A DNA stretch of 31,591 nucleotides from a virus: positions 1 through 31,591 of the IMG/VR virus record IMGVR_UViG_3300046007_008112. One strand, written 5' to 3'. Of the stretch, positions 1-7,607 are shown in pieces. Below the pieces are notes generated by a model that did not search any database, was not told the origin of the DNA, and saw nothing but the letters and a program-made list of their open reading frames with translations. The translations under genes were made by a program, and so were the position numbers. How positions within the stretch are numbered: position 1 is the stretch's first letter; each line of letters opens with the position of its first letter.

Positions 1-416
1 GGGCCAGCCGTGGTAACTCCGTTTGTGGTAAACGTGTTGCCAGTGGTGGTGGCCCGAAACCGCAAGTTTGTGGTGTACGTGCCGGATAGAGTGAACACAA
101 AATTTGTGGCAGGCCATGTCATGCTGCCATAGCAGTCCAAGCACCCTGTGCTGCCAAGATCAAGGGTCATGGTGCCATCAAGCGCACCGCCAGCCCCACC
201 GGTGGTGAAGTTAGCGCAAGACGATGGTACTGATGTTGTGCCGGTGACGGTGACGGTAAACGGGTTCGTGCCGGTGTTCGACCCGGCATCGAAGATCACA
301 TCATCAGCAGAGGTGGGCACGCCAGCCCCGCCCGCGCCACCGGACGAAGATGCCCAGTTCGTGGTCGAGGTTGCGTCCCAGTTTCCAGAGCCACCGACCC
401 AGTAGTACGTTGCCAT
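1..416 (-). CDS. Virion or tail-associated protein, 3' part cut off
   Basis: The frame opens with ATG at 416 and stays open to the window edge, so at least 138 residues are present and the C-terminus is missing. It starts MATYYWVGGSGNWD and continues with a Gly/Ser/Thr/Ala-rich, Trp-containing sequence that includes PTSADDVIFDAG. I recognise this style of N-terminus from phage structural or fibre-like proteins with beta-rich folds; that is recall, not a search. It begins 3 bases after the stop of the gene at 420-602, in the same direction as the other virion genes, so it most likely belongs to the late structural transcript. Several plus-strand frames over it are shadows. Confidence 0.7.
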   Translation of the reverse strand, partial: MATYYWVGGSGNWDATSTTNWASSSGGAGGAGVPTSADDVIFDAGSNTGTNPFTVTVTGTTSVPSSCANFTTGGAGGALDGTMTLDLGSTGCLDCYGSMTWPATNFVFTLSGTYTTNLRFRATTTGNTFTTNGVTTAG

Positions 417-419
417 TGC

Positions 420-602
420 TTACTCCAGAACTTCAACCGGCGGCTCCTCGACCGGAGTGGTGACGAGCGCATACCAAGCATCAAACCGGGCCTGTTTCAT
501 GGCTTCGATATCTGCCTGCGTGAAGTCGTTGTCATCAGGCAAAACGATGGCGTCAACAAACACAAAGCCGTCCCGCTCCATACTGTAGTCGATGGTGACC
601 AT
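420..602 (-). CDS. Small hypothetical phage protein (60 aa)
   Basis: I chose ATG at 602 because it begins one base after the TGA of the preceding gene (604-606), a typical coupled arrangement. A longer upstream start would overlap that gene with no benefit. The product starts MVTIDYSMERDG, is acidic and ends in a Pro/Glu/Val-rich tail (EEPPVEVLE). No domain is recognised. Its place between the spike-base-like protein and the fibre-like protein suggests a tail-fibre or spike accessory, but that is context only. Confidence 0.6.
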   Translation of the reverse strand: MVTIDYSMERDGFVFVDAIVLPDDNDFTQADIEAMKQARFDAWYALVTTPVEEPPVEVLE

Positions 603-603
603 A

Positions 604-858
604 TCAGTAGATTCTGAGCAGGTTCGTGGCGGTAGTATCACTGGCCCACACGCGGATGACCTGTACGGGGATCACTTGGCCCGCTTGCAGGCCAATAAAC
701 ACCGTGTTGTCACCCTGTGCGGTTGTTACCTTGACATTCCCCGAGCTGCCAACATAGATGACAGACGGGGTTGCCAAGTTAACGGTATCGCTGTTGGTAA
801 ACGTGGTCGCACCCCCCGGAAACATCGGGAAGGTGGGACTGTAGTTTGTTTGTCCCAT
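604..858 (-). CDS. Spike-base-like small virion protein
   Basis: The protein has 84 residues. Its second half reads VIYVGSSGNVKVTT, then a short loop, then FIGLQAGQVIPVQVIRVWASDTTATNLLRIY. This pattern (YVG-G-v-V, then G-lPVqV-RV-a-gTTA-nl--l) resembles the small head-spike base proteins known from gene transfer agents (RCAP_rcc01079 type) and many phages. Length fits that family. It lies just downstream of the 871-1344 virion gene on the late strand. The family link is from memory of the pattern; a virion role is the inference. Confidence 0.6.
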   Translation of the reverse strand: MGQTNYSPTFPMFPGGATTFTNSDTVNLATPSVIYVGSSGNVKVTTAQGDNTVFIGLQAGQVIPVQVIRVWASDTTATNLLRIY

Positions 859-870
859 GACCGGCTCCCG

Positions 871-1344
871 TTAGACTTCGCGTGCAGTCTGATACATCGT
901 GCCATCAGAATTGCGGACCACGTACTCGACGATCAGCACGCCAGCGCCAACGTCAGAGATGCCCTGAGCAACAGTGTAGGTCACGAACTTGTCGGTCGTG
1001 CCAGTGTTTGCGACCAAAGCAGCGGCTGCAGTGGTGGAGGCGATGGTGAACTGATAGGCCCCGGCGGTGGTCACCGTCAAAGCAGCGGTCACAGCGGTGC
1101 CGCCAATCGACAGAGTGATCGTCGTTGCAGCGCCAAAAGCCGTAGTGGTGATGAAGCGGAAGGCCGTAATCAACGTACCAGCAGGCATCACAAACGCGTT
1201 GCTGTCGTCAGCATCGTCAAAAGCGACGGTCTTGGTCTGAACGACTTGAGTTGCGCCAGTGTTGCGGGTGGTGGCGGCGGTCGTGCCGGTGGTGTAACGG
1301 TTGGTGCCCAGAAGCCACGGGCCCAGATGAGTAGCGATTCCCAT
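871..1344 (-). CDS. Virion-associated protein, Ala/Thr-rich (157 aa)
   Basis: The product starts MGIATHLGPWLLGTNRYTTGTTA and is low in charge and rich in Thr, Ala, Gly and Val throughout, which suggests an all-beta structural protein. A GAGGA ribosome-binding site precedes ATG 1344. It is the first gene after the terminator behind the major capsid gene, and a 10-bp inverted repeat (1369-1415) occupies its leader. I know similar MGI-THLGPWLLGT openings from phage head-region genes but cannot assign a function; it could be the spike partner of the next gene. Confidence 0.65.
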   Translation of the reverse strand: MGIATHLGPWLLGTNRYTTGTTAATTRNTGATQVVQTKTVAFDDADDSNAFVMPAGTLITAFRFITTTAFGAATTITLSIGGTAVTAALTVTTAGAYQFTIASTTAAAALVANTGTTDKFVTYTVAQGISDVGAGVLIVEYVVRNSDGTMYQTAREV

Positions 1345-1368
1345 TTTGGTTCCTCACATGCGAGTTGT

Positions 1369-1415
1369 GGAGTATCTATCTGCATGTCGTCCAGCCGGGA
1401 CTGGTTAGATACTCC
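1369..1415 (-). promoter_or_regulatory. 10-bp inverted repeat in the leader of the 871-1344 gene
   Basis: GGAGTATCTA at 1369-1378 is matched perfectly by TAGATACTCC at 1406-1415. The 27-nt loop contains a smaller stem, CCAG (1391-1394) with CTGG (1401-1404). The hairpin lies about 25 nt upstream of the ATG and downstream of the capsid-gene terminator, so it would sit in the 5' end of a read-through or newly started transcript. It could be an mRNA processing or stability element, or an operator. Confidence 0.6.
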
Positions 1416-1450
1416 GGTGACCCCGGAATGATTGCAATATACCTGATTTT

Positions 1451-1482
1451 GAGAAAAAGAAAAGGGGCCGAAGCCCCCTTTC
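1451..1482 (-). terminator. Intrinsic terminator after the major capsid gene
   Basis: On the minus strand the sequence reads GGGGC-TTCG-GCCCC, a UUCG tetraloop closed by C-G, followed directly by TTTTCTTTTTC. It starts about 12 nt after the capsid stop codon. Such terminators limit read-through so that capsid mRNA outnumbers the genes behind it. Confidence 0.85.
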
Positions 1483-1492
1483 TTTACGTCGA

Positions 1493-2404
1493 TCAGGACG
1501 AACCGGGTGAGCCGAAGATGCCCAGAGGATCGCTGACGCCGAAGCTGTAACGCTCACGGGCCTTGTAACGGACGTTGCCGGTGTCGAAGTCTCCATCCAT
1601 GCTGTTTTGCAGCGGGGTGCGGACGAAGTGCTTCAGACCGTTTGGCACGTCGGTGATCAGGAACCAAGCGTTGGGATCGGTCAGGTAGTGGTTGACCGTG
1701 TAACCCTCAGGGATGGAACCATTGTTCTTCAGAGCGTTGATGTCGTTGTCGGTAGTACCAACGCGCAGCTCGGTTTCGAGCAGGCGGGTAGCGACGAACA
1801 TCAGGCTCGGAGGAACCACCAGTTTGCGCGGCTTGGCGGCAATCAGCAGGCTGCGTTCGTCGGTCCAAGCGGCGATCTGGATAACGGCGTTCTCAAGAGA
1901 AGTTTCGTTCAGATCAGCGCCGGTCGTCGGACGGTTGCTGTTGGTGCCACCAGACACCAGCGGGTGGGCGGTCGAGCACAGAACTTGACCGTCACCGTAG
2001 GTAGGACCACCGGTGAAAGCGTTGTTCAGCACATAAGCGCCTTTGACCTGCTTGGTGTAAGCCATAGCACGGGCCAGAGCCTTGGTGTAGCGCGAAGACA
2101 GAGAGTCGTACAGGTTGTCTTCGATCGCCTCTTCGGTGATCGCAAAACCCATAGCGATGGTCTCGTGAGTGTACCGAGCGGTAAATGCTTCTTGCGCGTT
2201 GTCGTACTGGATCGCAGAACCTTCGTTCTTGACCGGTGCGGCGCTGAAGCCTGACAGCTTGGTTTCTTCTTCAAAGCTACGCTCCGAGCTCTCGGTTTCG
2301 TAGATTTCCTTGTGCTCCTCGCCGTACTTTGCGTACTCAAGACCGAACAGTGCGTTCAGACCCGGCAGGAGTTCTTTCAGTAGTTGGGCACGTGAAATTG
2401 CCAT
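1493..2404 (-). CDS. Major capsid protein
   Basis: The 303-residue protein has features typical of HK97-fold major heads of the Mu-gpT-like kind. These are an N-terminal helix (MAISRAQLLKELLPGLNALFG), an acidic E-rich stretch near 30-50, the segment GFAITEEAIEDNLY near 85-98, and a middle region with CSTAHPLVSGG and a Thr/Asn-rich loop near 143-165. A second half (RKLVVPPSLMFVATRLLETELRVGT) completes the pattern. A strong AAGGAG site precedes ATG 2404. It sits between the probable decoration protein and a strong terminator, the usual place for the most abundant head protein. Length fits the family. Confidence 0.88.
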   Translation of the reverse strand: MAISRAQLLKELLPGLNALFGLEYAKYGEEHKEIYETESSERSFEEETKLSGFSAAPVKNEGSAIQYDNAQEAFTARYTHETIAMGFAITEEAIEDNLYDSLSSRYTKALARAMAYTKQVKGAYVLNNAFTGGPTYGDGQVLCSTAHPLVSGGTNSNRPTTGADLNETSLENAVIQIAAWTDERSLLIAAKPRKLVVPPSLMFVATRLLETELRVGTTDNDINALKNNGSIPEGYTVNHYLTDPNAWFLITDVPNGLKHFVRTPLQNSMDGDFDTGNVRYKARERYSFGVSDPLGIFGSPGSS

Positions 2405-2414
2405 GATTTACTCC

Positions 2415-3026
2415 TTAGGTGCCAGTAGTACTGTCGTACTGGTGGAGGTTGAACTTAACCAAGAACTCGAAATAGGTCGTGGTCGAAACGCTGGCCAGAT
2501 TGCTGGCAGTGTCAGGCACCACGTCTACCACGCGAATTGGCAGGGTGTTGGTCGTGTTGGACGAGGAACCGTCGATGCCGTAAGCGGAATCGCCAGTGAT
2601 CGTCGAACCTGCGCCAGCGACCAGAGCAACGTTGGAACCAACGATGTTGCGGTCATAAGCGGCAGGCGTGGTCGAGCCAGCGGTCGTTGCGGCAACGCGG
2701 AAAACCGCGTTCGGATCATCCACCACATAGGCGAACGCCAGATTGCTGGTGGTCGAGGCTGCTGCCGGGTACGCTTGACCTTGCACGGTTTGACCTTGCG
2801 AGTTCACGAACTGACAGCCAACCAGAACACCAACGGAAGCGCCGGTATCGGTGGCAGTTTTGGCGATGATGTAGCCGTTTGAAAGGGCCACAGTGTCGCC
2901 GTTGAGGATTGCAGTGGCGTAGCCAGCGGCAACCGGGATTTGACGGATCGCTCCGGCGTAGGGTAGGCCGTCCAGTCGATTGACCGGGCGGAAGCCATAC
3001 GTCTTATCAATGGTCGGGTATGCCAT
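2415..3026 (-). CDS. Probable capsid decoration / head protein
   Basis: This 203-residue, Ala/Thr/Val/Ser-rich protein of low charge starts MAYPTIDKTYGFRPVNRLDGLPYAG. It lies 10 bases ahead of the major capsid gene. A protein of this size and composition directly before the capsid gene is common in podovirus-like and other head clusters, where it is a decoration or minor head protein. I see no enzyme motif. Assignment rests on position and composition. Confidence 0.6.
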   Translation of the reverse strand: MAYPTIDKTYGFRPVNRLDGLPYAGAIRQIPVAAGYATAILNGDTVALSNGYIIAKTATDTGASVGVLVGCQFVNSQGQTVQGQAYPAAASTTSNLAFAYVVDDPNAVFRVAATTAGSTTPAAYDRNIVGSNVALVAGAGSTITGDSAYGIDGSSSNTTNTLPIRVVDVVPDTASNLASVSTTTYFEFLVKFNLHQYDSTTGT

Positions 3027-3043
3027 TTGAAGACTCCAAAAAG

Positions 3044-3514
3044 TTAAATGCCTTTGCCAAAAGTGACTTTCGTGGACCGCTCTTTGAAGAGAGGCATACG
3101 AGCGTCATTTTCTCGCATGAAGGTGTTGTCAACTGAATTCATCTGAGCTTCCGCTTGACTGCGGTAGTACTCGTCACGCTGTCCAGTCAACTCCACGGGT
3201 GTTTTGCAAAGGAGCAGTCCACCAACCTCAATGCTGTCGGGAAACCGCGATTGGCCTCCACTGAACAGGCGAATTTCGGGGTGTTCCGACGCCTTCACGG
3301 GCTCCCAGCCCTCGCGTAATTTTCCAGAAATGTTCGTGGCATCGTCTTTGCCAAGCGTTGAAATGCGAATCCAGCGGAACGCATAGCCCTCTTCCGGGTT
3401 TGGATCGGGCAGAAGCTGGGGCGGCATCCACTTCTTCGGTCGCTCTGCAGCGTCACGGTTTTGAAGGGAACGCGGTTCACGCACTTGATCTTGTTCAGTC
3501 TTAGCCATTTTCAT
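3044..3514 (-). CDS. Small head-cluster protein (156 aa), function unknown
   Basis: ATG 3514 overlaps the scaffold stop (ATGA-type overlap), so translation is coupled; a second ATG lies two codons in. The sequence is polar, with a Pro-rich segment (KWMPPQLLPDPNPEEGYAFRWIRIS, near 29-53) and a basic C-terminus (ERSTKVTFGKGI). Similar small proteins occur between scaffold and capsid genes in podovirus-like phages. A head-assembly or internal-virion role is plausible, but no motif proves it. Confidence 0.6.
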   Translation of the reverse strand: MKMAKTEQDQVREPRSLQNRDAAERPKKWMPPQLLPDPNPEEGYAFRWIRISTLGKDDATNISGKLREGWEPVKASEHPEIRLFSGGQSRFPDSIEVGGLLLCKTPVELTGQRDEYYRSQAEAQMNSVDNTFMRENDARMPLFKERSTKVTFGKGI

Positions 3515-4476
3515 TTCCTCATTTCATCCGCAACCTTGCGAGCATAGAGTTCCAACGGAACACCTAGCCGTTTGGCGATTTCGACCTGCGTCTTCGTAAG
3601 CACGATCTTTTTGGGCGCTGTGCTTCTTGTCGCGGGCGCAACATTCGACTTTTTGGGGGGCGAAGTGGACGCATCCGCCGGCTTCTCTGAATCGAATGCT
3701 TCAGGGAAACGCTCCCGCATTTCTTGGTCAATACGCCTGTAGTAGGCCTCTGACCCAGCGGTAACTCCTTCGGCAACCAAATCCTCGTGCAATCCAAGCG
3801 CAAACGCTGTCATACGCTTGTTAGGTCCAAACCACTGATTTTGTTCTTGCCAAGCAAGCAGTTTGGGGTCTCTTTGCACAGGTTGTGGTGCCTGTACCTC
3901 GGTTTTTACAGGAGTTTCTTGTTCCTGTAAAGAGGGTGGCTTGAAGCTGGCAATTCTCTCGGCCCGCATCTTTGCGGTCGTAAGCTCTTCCTGAGCCGAA
4001 ACAAGGGCGTCCGAGTCGCCAGACTCGTATGCCGCTTTGTATTTGGCTTTTGCCTGCTCCAAATCGTTCGCAATGTTCTTTTTTGCCTGCTCCAGCAAGG
4101 CCGTTTGATTCGAACTCAGAGAGCCTTTGAGCTTCTTGTTCTCCTCAATGATTGCCTCGGCCAAACGCAGAGCTTCTTCGCGCTCACGCAATGCCGCTTC
4201 CTTGGCCCGGCGTTCCTCGTGGTAGCCCTTGGTGAAGTGCTGGATGCGCTTTCGCACGCTCTCGTCGTACTTGGCCAACTCATCATCAGCCATCTCTTTT
4301 GGCGGCTCCTCCATAGGCTTGCGCCCACGGTCCGCCATAGGAGTGTCGTCAACAACCTCAATCTCAGGCTTGCTGTCGTCATCCTTATCATTGGCCTCAA
4401 CAACGGCACCGCCTTTGCGAGGGTTATCTTTCTCCTCGTCAGGGAAAGTGAACTCGACTTTTTCAATTTCAGCCAT
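3511..4476 (-). CDS. Scaffolding / capsid assembly protein
   Basis: The 321-residue protein is strongly charged. It has an acidic disordered N-terminus (about 1-75), a long Glu/Lys/Ala-rich coiled-coil stretch (about 75-175, e.g. EERRAKEAALREREEALRLAEAIIEENKKLKG), a Pro/Gln-rich linker, then a compact domain and a basic C-terminal helix (KTQVEIAKRLGVPLELYARKVADEMRK). This acidic coiled-coil plus basic C-terminal layout is that of phage scaffolds, which bind capsid protein through the C-terminal helix. It lies between portal and capsid genes as expected. GAGGTGA precedes ATG 4476. Confidence 0.8.
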   Translation of the reverse strand: MAEIEKVEFTFPDEEKDNPRKGGAVVEANDKDDDSKPEIEVVDDTPMADRGRKPMEEPPKEMADDELAKYDESVRKRIQHFTKGYHEERRAKEAALREREEALRLAEAIIEENKKLKGSLSSNQTALLEQAKKNIANDLEQAKAKYKAAYESGDSDALVSAQEELTTAKMRAERIASFKPPSLQEQETPVKTEVQAPQPVQRDPKLLAWQEQNQWFGPNKRMTAFALGLHEDLVAEGVTAGSEAYYRRIDQEMRERFPEAFDSEKPADASTSPPKKSNVAPATRSTAPKKIVLTKTQVEIAKRLGVPLELYARKVADEMRK

Positions 4477-4484
4477 GATTCACC

Positions 4485-4892
4485 TCACGCACGAGAGATG
4501 CCGCGGGGATCTTGCACAACGGCCTCCACGCTGTCATCGTTGATGATCCGGAATTCACGGCCGTGGATCTTGATCCGTGTGCCAGTGTTTGGCCGCACAA
4601 GAACAAAATCTCCAACCCTGCAGGACGGTCCGCTCGGGAATCGCTTTTCATCCTTGTAGGCGTCGGGCCCCATCTTGACAACAAACAACACAGGCGAGAG
4701 CACCTCTTCAAAGTGCATCGTCTGTCCGGCCTTGATGAGACCGCTGTCGTATTGCTCCTCGATTTCAGGCAGAACGCAAAGGAGATGGTAGGTAGCCGGA
4801 TCTGGCAATTGCTTTGCCTTGTCTTCTGACTCTTTGTTCAGAATGTTCGACAAATCAACGGCCGAGGCCAAGTTAAGATCACTCATCGTCAT
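4485..4892 (-). CDS. GroES-like co-chaperonin
   Basis: The 135-residue protein carries a Cpn10-like barrel from about residue 30. It runs YHLLCVLPEIEEQYDSGLIKAG, then VLFVVKMGPDAYKD, then CRVGDFVLVRPNTGTRIKIHGREFRIINDDSVEAVV. The order (lead strand, mobile-loop-like segment, V--vG-, vGD-Vl---g-G--i, -g-ey-ii--d-i-av) parallels GroES. Phage co-chaperonins such as T4 gp31 replace host GroES so that GroEL can fold the capsid protein, and position next to scaffold and capsid fits this. The N-terminal 25 residues are extra. The start overlaps the upstream gene by 14 bases; ATG 4886 is an alternative. Confidence 0.72.
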   Translation of the reverse strand: MTMSDLNLASAVDLSNILNKESEDKAKQLPDPATYHLLCVLPEIEEQYDSGLIKAGQTMHFEEVLSPVLFVVKMGPDAYKDEKRFPSGPSCRVGDFVLVRPNTGTRIKIHGREFRIINDDSVEAVVQDPRGISRA

Positions 4893-5076
4893 CGTCTTTC
4901 AGTTTACGCACGAGGTCGGCAATTTCTCGTTGTGCGGTCTGCAGACCTCGGATCACTCCGCACAACTCTTTGTAGGCGGCAAAGTCGTTTGCCGTACCGC
5001 CAACCAAAGCCTCTGAATGACTTTTGACTTGCTCTTCAATCTTCTTGTTGAGCAGATCCAGTACCTGTATTTCCAT
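4879..5076 (-). CDS. Small coiled-coil phage protein (65 aa)
   Basis: ATG 5076 overlaps the portal stop by one base (TGATG) and has AAAGGAGAT ahead of it, so I prefer it to the TTG three bases upstream. The product starts MEIQVLDLLNKKIEEQVKSH, has a helical heptad-like C-terminal half (GLQTAQREIADLVRKLK) and ends DDDDE. No named family is recognised. Coupling to the portal gene suggests a head-assembly helper. Confidence 0.65.
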   Translation of the reverse strand: MEIQVLDLLNKKIEEQVKSHSEALVGGTANDFAAYKELCGVIRGLQTAQREIADLVRKLKDDDDE

Positions 5077-7598
5077 CAATCTCCTTTACGTCCCGACGTA
5101 GGCGCAGTCGGCTTGGATAATGACTGCAGCAGTTTTTGTTGAGCCTTGAAGGCGGCATCAGCACGTTGCTGCTCCATCTTCTGCTCAAACAACTGCTGCT
5201 CTTGGCTCATCTCAAGAGCGTGCTTTTGCTGGCTTTGAACCATCTCTTGCTGCGCCCTTGCGGCAGCTATGGCCGGATCTTCTCCAACCCTGCTGGCAAC
5301 TTCTTGAGCCTTGAGTTGCAATTCCTGTTGCTTGATCGCCAGATCGCCCTGCACCTTTTGCGCCTTGGTCTGCGCCTCTTGTGCGCGAATCTGCAGCTCT
5401 GCCTGCTGCATCTGGACAATCGGGTCTTGAGCGACCTGCTGGGCCTGCTTTTGAGCGGCCTCACCTTGATGAATTTGGGTCAACTGCTGCGCAGCTTCGG
5501 CCGTCAACTTTGACAATTGAACCTCGACCTGCTCGGGCATGTCAGTATTGGGCGAAGGCAAAGTAACGCCGAGTCTCTGCTCAAGCTGCTGACGATATTG
5601 GAATGCCACATGCTCTGCAATGTGCGCCATCATCGCCGCTTGAATTTGCTGGGCCATCGGGTTCTGCCCAATCTGACCCATGATCATCGGGTCCTGCATC
5701 ATCGAAGTATGAACAGCAATGTGCGCCGCATGGTCTTGGTAAATGAATGCCTTGGTCGGCTTGCCGGTCAGGAAAGCCATGTTCTCGCTCACCGGGTCAC
5801 GAGGCTTCATGTCATCTTCGATTGGCACCAGCTTGTCTGCGTTCTTGATGCCCAGCACCTCGATCATCTGTCGGTGCAACTGTGGCAAGTCGTAAATCTG
5901 CGGGGCCTGCTGCGCCAACTGGATCACAGCCTGATACTGCATGATCCTCTGAGCCATCGTGGCGCTGTTGGGGTCGGACACGGGGATAACCTCCACCATG
6001 TCGTAGTCAGACTGCTTGGCCCGGCGGTTACCACTCTCAGGGTCATAGCCATACTCGGTCGGAGCATGGTCACGAATGATGTCGCGCAACAGCTTGAACT
6101 CTTGGCGCATCGAATAATGCACCCGAGCCTGCACAGCAGACATTGTTTTGAGCTGCCGCTCCAGCAAAGCCAGCGTAGTGCCCACCGGAGCGTTGGCACT
6201 CATGTCGCTGATCTTCATGTCAGCAATCGAGCCCAGCCTCCTGCCCTCTTCTGTGATCCTCTCAAGCAGCCCGGCAAGAACTTGGCTCGGCTCCTTGTAC
6301 GGCAGGGGCATGATGTTGTCACGCACGCTGCCCGAGGGCACATCTACATCACGGAACTCGCCCGGAGCGATCGGCGTATCGTCGCCCTTGATGCGCAGGC
6401 CGCGAGACTTCAGGCCACCGGGCAGGTTCGACAGTGTGCCGGCGTCAACAAGCTGCCGAATAATTGAAGTTCCGGCCCTCGCATACCCGCCAATCAGGTG
6501 GATATAGCCAAATCCATAGGGACCAAAGCCCGGCACATAGCAGTAATCGACGTAGTGCTGCCGCTTGAGGCGTTTGTCGTCCGTTTCCTTCCAGTTTCTG
6601 TAGATCGACAGCACCTTGTTTGTCGTTCTGTCCACAGAAATGATGTACGGCAGGGCAATCCCATCCTTGTCTTCAAAGCCGGGCAGGTCCCACTCAACAT
6701 TGGCCTCAAAAATCGTGTACCTGTTGTCCTCGTTGAGGCTGTAGCCCTGCTCTTCGGCCTTCTTTTTCTCAATGTCAGAGTGAAAAGTGACCGGCTCACC
6801 GAGGTCAACATCACGATAAAAGCCATCGACCTGCAGCTTCTTGATGTCGTTCTTGGTCTTGCGCATGATGTGCGTCACGCGCTCGGCCGTCCTTGCGCTC
6901 GACGCGCCATAAGGAATGATGATCTCCTCGGCCGGGATAAAAATCGCCACCTGTCGGCCAAGGTTCGGGTCAAAGTACACCTTCTTGAAGGCAGATCCCG
7001 CAAGGCCAAGGTTGAAAAGCATCCGCTCATGCTCGGGCCGGTACTCAGGCATCTCCTCGGTGAGCTGATAGTTCATGTCATCCTTGACACGCTCTGCAGC
7101 TTCTTCCTTGAGTTTGCTGATCGCCCCAACAATCTCCGTCTTGACCGGACCGCCAGCAGGGAAGGTCTCGATAATGGTCTCGCTTTGAAACCTCACCGCC
7201 GCCTCAGTCAGTAGCGTAGAGAAAACACCACAAGCCCCATCCCACGGCTCAGTGCGCTCCTCATAGCGCATCCCCAGCACTTCCAAGCCCTTGACGTACA
7301 TCTCAACCCAGTCACGACGACTGTTAACGTCAGCCTCCACCAGCTCCACAATCTCATTGGCTATGGATTGCAGATCACCCTCCTCCAGATATTCGGCCAA
7401 GTTCGCATCAAATGGAATGTCCTGCGCAACCTCGGCACCGGGCATCAGATCAATCACCGTCCCATCAATGCCAATCTGAACATCGTCCGGGTTCTCAATC
7501 ATGATCTCAATGGCAGGCGTGTCATCCTGAACCATGTTCTCCAGATCAAGACCAAGTGGGGCACCGCCAATACCGGGAACTATGCTGCTCGTTGCCAT
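5076..7598 (-). CDS. Portal protein
   Basis: At 840 residues this is one of the longest genes here. It lies directly after TerL, with GAGGATGCGAT before ATG 7598. The N-terminal third is acidic; SRRDWVEMYVKGLEVLGMRYEERTEPWDGACGVFSTLLTEAAVRFQSE (around 100-145) is typical of large podovirus-type portals. A portal stem-like region follows (GYARAGTSIIRQLVDAGTLSNLPGG and VPSGSVRDNIMPLPYKEPSQVLAGLLERI). The C-terminal ~200 residues are a very Gln/Ala-rich coiled coil (TQIHQGEAAQKQAQQVAQD and similar), compatible with a barrel. The portal is the dodecameric DNA gate of the head and the docking site for terminase. Confidence 0.85.
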   Translation of the reverse strand: MATSSIVPGIGGAPLGLDLENMVQDDTPAIEIMIENPDDVQIGIDGTVIDLMPGAEVAQDIPFDANLAEYLEEGDLQSIANEIVELVEADVNSRRDWVEMYVKGLEVLGMRYEERTEPWDGACGVFSTLLTEAAVRFQSETIIETFPAGGPVKTEIVGAISKLKEEAAERVKDDMNYQLTEEMPEYRPEHERMLFNLGLAGSAFKKVYFDPNLGRQVAIFIPAEEIIIPYGASSARTAERVTHIMRKTKNDIKKLQVDGFYRDVDLGEPVTFHSDIEKKKAEEQGYSLNEDNRYTIFEANVEWDLPGFEDKDGIALPYIISVDRTTNKVLSIYRNWKETDDKRLKRQHYVDYCYVPGFGPYGFGYIHLIGGYARAGTSIIRQLVDAGTLSNLPGGLKSRGLRIKGDDTPIAPGEFRDVDVPSGSVRDNIMPLPYKEPSQVLAGLLERITEEGRRLGSIADMKISDMSANAPVGTTLALLERQLKTMSAVQARVHYSMRQEFKLLRDIIRDHAPTEYGYDPESGNRRAKQSDYDMVEVIPVSDPNSATMAQRIMQYQAVIQLAQQAPQIYDLPQLHRQMIEVLGIKNADKLVPIEDDMKPRDPVSENMAFLTGKPTKAFIYQDHAAHIAVHTSMMQDPMIMGQIGQNPMAQQIQAAMMAHIAEHVAFQYRQQLEQRLGVTLPSPNTDMPEQVEVQLSKLTAEAAQQLTQIHQGEAAQKQAQQVAQDPIVQMQQAELQIRAQEAQTKAQKVQGDLAIKQQELQLKAQEVASRVGEDPAIAAARAQQEMVQSQQKHALEMSQEQQLFEQKMEQQRADAAFKAQQKLLQSLSKPTAPTSGRKGD

Positions 7599-7607
7599 AT
7601 CGCATCC

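Noticed and set aside
592-1431. Long plus-strand open frame (279 aa) over the spike-like genes
   Set aside because: It lies opposite three well-formed minus genes with good SDs; its Ser/Gly/Arg/His-rich sequence looks like an antisense shadow.
5517-6467. Long plus-strand open frame (316 aa) opposite the portal gene
   Set aside because: It is His/Leu/Arg-rich and low in normal protein composition, sits antisense to a clear portal gene, and has no SD; it is a by-product of codon bias.
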